Shown in pieces: positions 6,308-7,558 of a DNA stretch of 7,558 bases. Position 1 is the first letter of the stretch, and the number at the start of each line of letters is the position of its first letter. Origin of the DNA: an uncultured Clostridia bacterium (GTDB lineage Bacteria > Bacillota > Clostridia > UMGS1883); assembly GCA_947630525.1 (NCBI GenBank), contig CANRHW010000074.1:1-7558 (forward strand). The letters run 5' to 3'. The notes under the pieces were generated by a model. That model was given only the letters and a program-made list of their open reading frames with translations. It was not told the origin of the DNA and searched no databases. Both the position numbers and the translations under genes were made by a program.

Positions 6308-6365
6308 ATTCATATATAATTAGGGATAATTCCCGCGTATGAAGGAGGAACAAATATGCCGCGGC
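6284..6365 (+). repeat. Exact 17-bp inverted repeat flanking the toxin-antitoxin promoter and start codon
   Basis: The left arm GCCGCGGCATATTTGTT (6284-6300) and right arm AACAAATATGCCGCGGC (6349-6365) are perfect reverse complements separated by 48 bp. The left arm fills the promoter spacer. The right arm begins just after the ribosome binding site GGAGG (6344-6348) and contains the antitoxin ATG at 6356. Each arm includes the self-complementary octamer GCCGCGGC. It is a strong candidate for a paired operator of the EndoAI/EndoA complex, or for an RNA stem that hides the start codon in read-through transcripts from alr. Confidence 0.65.
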
Positions 6366-6631
6366 AATGTGAAAAAGAAATCTCCCTGAGCATGCCCGAT
6401 TCCATGCTCTCCGAGATAGATTTTCTCGCCAGACTTGAAAACAACAACCGCAACGATTTCATAGTCCAGATCGTACGCTCCTATCTTAAGGAAAAACGGC
6501 GGCTGGAGCTGAAATCCGTCATGCGGGCGGGTTATCTTGAGATGGCGGAGCTCAATCTTAAAATCGCCAATGAATCCCTTTTCACTGATGAAATTGCGTT
6601 AGACGCCTACGAAAATTTTATCGGAGAGTGA
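6356..6631 (+). CDS. ndoAI: EndoAI antitoxin (MazE-type, ribbon-helix-helix)
   Basis: This is the antitoxin of a type II toxin-antitoxin pair; it binds and inhibits the EndoA ribonuclease and by family precedent represses its own operon. The protein is 91 aa, close to the B. subtilis protein. The N-terminal part (about 7-46) fits a ribbon-helix-helix DNA-binding domain: strand KEISLSMP (7-14), first helix 15-29, and second helix from NRNDFIVQIVRSYLKE (31-46). The C-terminal part MRAGYLEMAELNLKIANES (56-74) matches the toxin-neutralising region of B. subtilis EndoAI (MRRGYMEMAKINLNISSE, from memory). AAGGAGG ends eight bases before the ATG. It lies 99 bases after alr with its own promoter and inverted repeat, and seven bases before the toxin gene. 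Confidence 0.92.
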   Translation: MPRQCEKEISLSMPDSMLSEIDFLARLENNNRNDFIVQIVRSYLKEKRRLELKSVMRAGYLEMAELNLKIANESLFTDEIALDAYENFIGE

Positions 6632-6638
6632 AAATTAA

Positions 6639-6989
6639 GTGATCGTAAAACGGGGCGATATTTTTTACGCAGACCTGAGCCCGGTGGTTGGCTCGGAGCA
6701 GGGCGGCATCAGGCCGGTGCTGGTGGTGCAGAACGACGTGGGCAATAAGTACAGCCCCACCGTCATAGCCGCCGCCATAACCAGCCGGATAAACAAAGCC
6801 AAGCTCCCCACGCACATCGAAATCGAGGCCGCTCAGTACGGGCTCCAAAAGGACAGCGTCGTGCTGCTGGAGCAGATAAGAACTATAGATAAAAGACGCC
6901 TGCGGGAAAAAATCGGACGTTTGGATGAAATACAAATGGTCAAGGTAAACGACGCTATCTCGGTCAGCTTCGGTCTGGCGGGGAGGTAA
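6639..6989 (+). CDS. ndoA: EndoA toxin, MazF-type mRNA endoribonuclease
   Basis: This sequence-specific ribonuclease cleaves mRNA and causes reversible growth arrest when the antitoxin is lost; the B. subtilis and Staphylococcus aureus relatives cut at UACAU. The protein is 116 aa, the same length as the B. subtilis protein. Nearly the whole family signature is present: MIVKRGDIFYADLSPVVGSEQGG, then IRPVLVVQND, AAITSRINKAKLPTH and LLEQIRTIDKRRL. The catalytic pair Arg 25 and Thr 48 of the B. subtilis enzyme are both conserved, so the toxin should be active. It starts with GTG at 6639, ten bases after GGAGAG (6623-6628), which overlaps the end of the antitoxin gene. The weak start and coupled position would keep toxin below antitoxin. 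Cleavage specificity in this organism is inferred. Confidence 0.96.
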   Translation: MIVKRGDIFYADLSPVVGSEQGGIRPVLVVQNDVGNKYSPTVIAAAITSRINKAKLPTHIEIEAAQYGLQKDSVVLLEQIRTIDKRRLREKIGRLDEIQMVKVNDAISVSFGLAGR

Positions 6990-7018
6990 CGCCTACCTTC
7001 GCAGAAAGGACGATTACC

Positions 7019-7447
7019 ATGAAAAAACAGTTCATAGCGGGGATCGCCGCCGGCGTAACATTTTTTGCGCTGGCCGCCGTGGCCGCCGGTCCCGGAACCG
7101 ACAGCGACCCTCTGATATCAAAGAGCTACATCGACTCCGTGGTTATGCCCTATATTGACAACAGCGTGGCCGCCGCTGAAAAACAGCCTATGAAAATAGA
7201 GGAGCTCAGCGCCGGCGAAGTGATTTACTGCGGAGCCGGAACAGAGTTAATTCTCCGAGCCGGCGAAGCAAGGGCCATCGCCTCGCCAAACGGCGGACTG
7301 TGCGACACCACCGCAGGCATAGACGTGCCCGGAGGGGCCGCCGTCGGCGCCAATCACCTGCTTATTATCCCCCGCGACGACGGCCGCGGCGCCCGTGCCC
7401 TGACCGACTGTGTTTTTATGGTCAGGGGCAGCCACAGTATAGAATAA
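7019..7447 (+). CDS. Small exported protein of unknown function
   Basis: The protein is 142 aa. Its N-terminus, MKKQFIAGIAAGVTFFALAA, is a basic start plus a hydrophobic stretch to about residue 23, which fits a signal peptide or N-terminal anchor. A short polar helix-like segment follows (DSDPLISKSYIDSVVMPYID, 28-47). The rest forms a compact conserved-looking domain with GAGTELILRAGEARAIAS (72-89), NGGLCDTTAGIDV (91-103), NHLLIIPRDDGRG (112-124) and FMVRGSH (133-139). I recall similar unnamed Clostridia proteins with the same DPL-SKSY, GGL-D-TAG and PRDDGRG blocks, but no established function. AAAGGA at 7005-7010 precedes the ATG. The gene lies 29 bases after the toxin gene with no terminator between, so it is probably co-transcribed and is the last gene before the terminator. 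Confidence 0.8.
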   Translation: MKKQFIAGIAAGVTFFALAAVAAGPGTDSDPLISKSYIDSVVMPYIDNSVAAAEKQPMKIEELSAGEVIYCGAGTELILRAGEARAIASPNGGLCDTTAGIDVPGGAAVGANHLLIIPRDDGRGARALTDCVFMVRGSHSIE

Positions 7448-7483
7448 CATGAGGGGGCTGTAAAAAAATCGCGTAGAACGGCG

Positions 7484-7519
7484 TCGGAACAAGCGTTGCA
7501 TCGCTTGTTCCGATTTTTT
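7484..7519 (+). terminator. Strong intrinsic terminator after the toxin-antitoxin transcription unit
   Basis: TCGGAACAAGCG (7484-7495) pairs perfectly with CGCTTGTTCCGA (7502-7513) around the loop TTGCAT, a 12-bp stem followed directly by six T (7514-7519). It lies 37 bases after the stop of the last gene. An A run with GTAAAAAAATCG at 7460-7471 lies upstream, so it may also work for transcripts arriving on the - strand. Confidence 0.85.
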
Positions 7520-7553
7520 GTAAAATCGGAACAATGGCTCGCGCCGCTGTTCC
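7484..7553. repeat. Cluster of overlapping palindromes at the right edge
   Basis: The segment TTGTTCCGATTTT (7505-7517) can pair upstream with the terminator arm (7484-7492) or downstream with AAAATCGGAACAA (7522-7534), a perfect 13-bp stem with the loop TTGT. TCGGAACAA therefore occurs twice as a direct repeat (7484-7492 and 7526-7534). A third pairing GGAACA (7528-7533)/TGTTCC (7548-7553) encloses a GC-rich loop. The density of palindromes suggests a dispersed intergenic element or an attenuator for a gene beyond the window. I see no coding sequence here. Confidence 0.5.
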
Positions 7554-7558
7554 TCCTT

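Noticed and set aside
5108..6313. 401-codon minus-strand open frame opposite alr
   Set aside because: It is antisense to a fully conserved alanine racemase and would run across the toxin-antitoxin promoter region. No domain is visible.
7247..7534. 95-codon minus-strand frame starting in the right-edge palindromes
   Set aside because: It would begin with TTG within the terminator hairpins, lacks a well-placed ribosome site, and lies antisense to the conserved C-terminal part of the exported protein.
1..7558. tRNA, rRNA, CRISPR array, insertion sequence or phage attachment site
   Set aside because: I looked for cloverleaf-like sequences, evenly spaced repeats, transposase motifs and terminal repeats and saw none.

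Overview
The window looks like chromosome of a Gram-positive Clostridia-type Firmicute with fairly GC-rich coding DNA, perhaps of the Oscillospiraceae/Ruminococcus kind. The lineage is inferred from three things: consensus AGGAGG-type ribosome binding sites throughout, a Firmicutes-style PBP1A with a Ser/Gly-rich tail, and the gene order alr - EndoAI antitoxin - EndoA toxin, which is also found in Bacillus subtilis. All protein-coding genes called here are on the + strand.

Region 1-489 is AT-rich and has no convincing long gene. Read on the - strand, positions 160 to 80 have the full layout of a small RNA: a promoter with an extended -10, a hairpin at the predicted 5' end, a C/U-rich linker complementary to a Shine-Dalgarno sequence, and a terminator hairpin followed by eight T. 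A probably bidirectional terminator near 271-300 separates it from a weak + strand promoter (-10 at 339-344) and a structured leader of about 140 nt before the first gene.

Region 490-6256 is a tightly packed cell-wall and housekeeping operon. It holds a class A penicillin-binding protein, a two-helix membrane protein of unknown role, a bifunctional NAD(P)HX epimerase/dehydratase, and alanine racemase, which supplies D-alanine for peptidoglycan. Genes 1 and 2 overlap by one base. Genes 3 and 4 overlap by 35 bases.

Region 6257-7519 carries the type II toxin-antitoxin pair EndoAI/EndoA (MazEF type) and then a small exported protein of unknown function, closed by a strong terminator. The toxin-antitoxin pair has its own near-consensus promoter with an exact 17-bp spacer. 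An exact 17-bp inverted repeat has its left arm inside that promoter and its right arm over the antitoxin start codon. A second interrupted hairpin spans the alr stop codon and displays a UACAU, the motif cut by B. subtilis EndoA.

The two observations most worth following are the undescribed small RNA candidate at the left edge and the inverted-repeat control region of the toxin-antitoxin pair. The last 75 bases hold overlapping, mutually exclusive hairpins that resemble a dispersed palindromic element.
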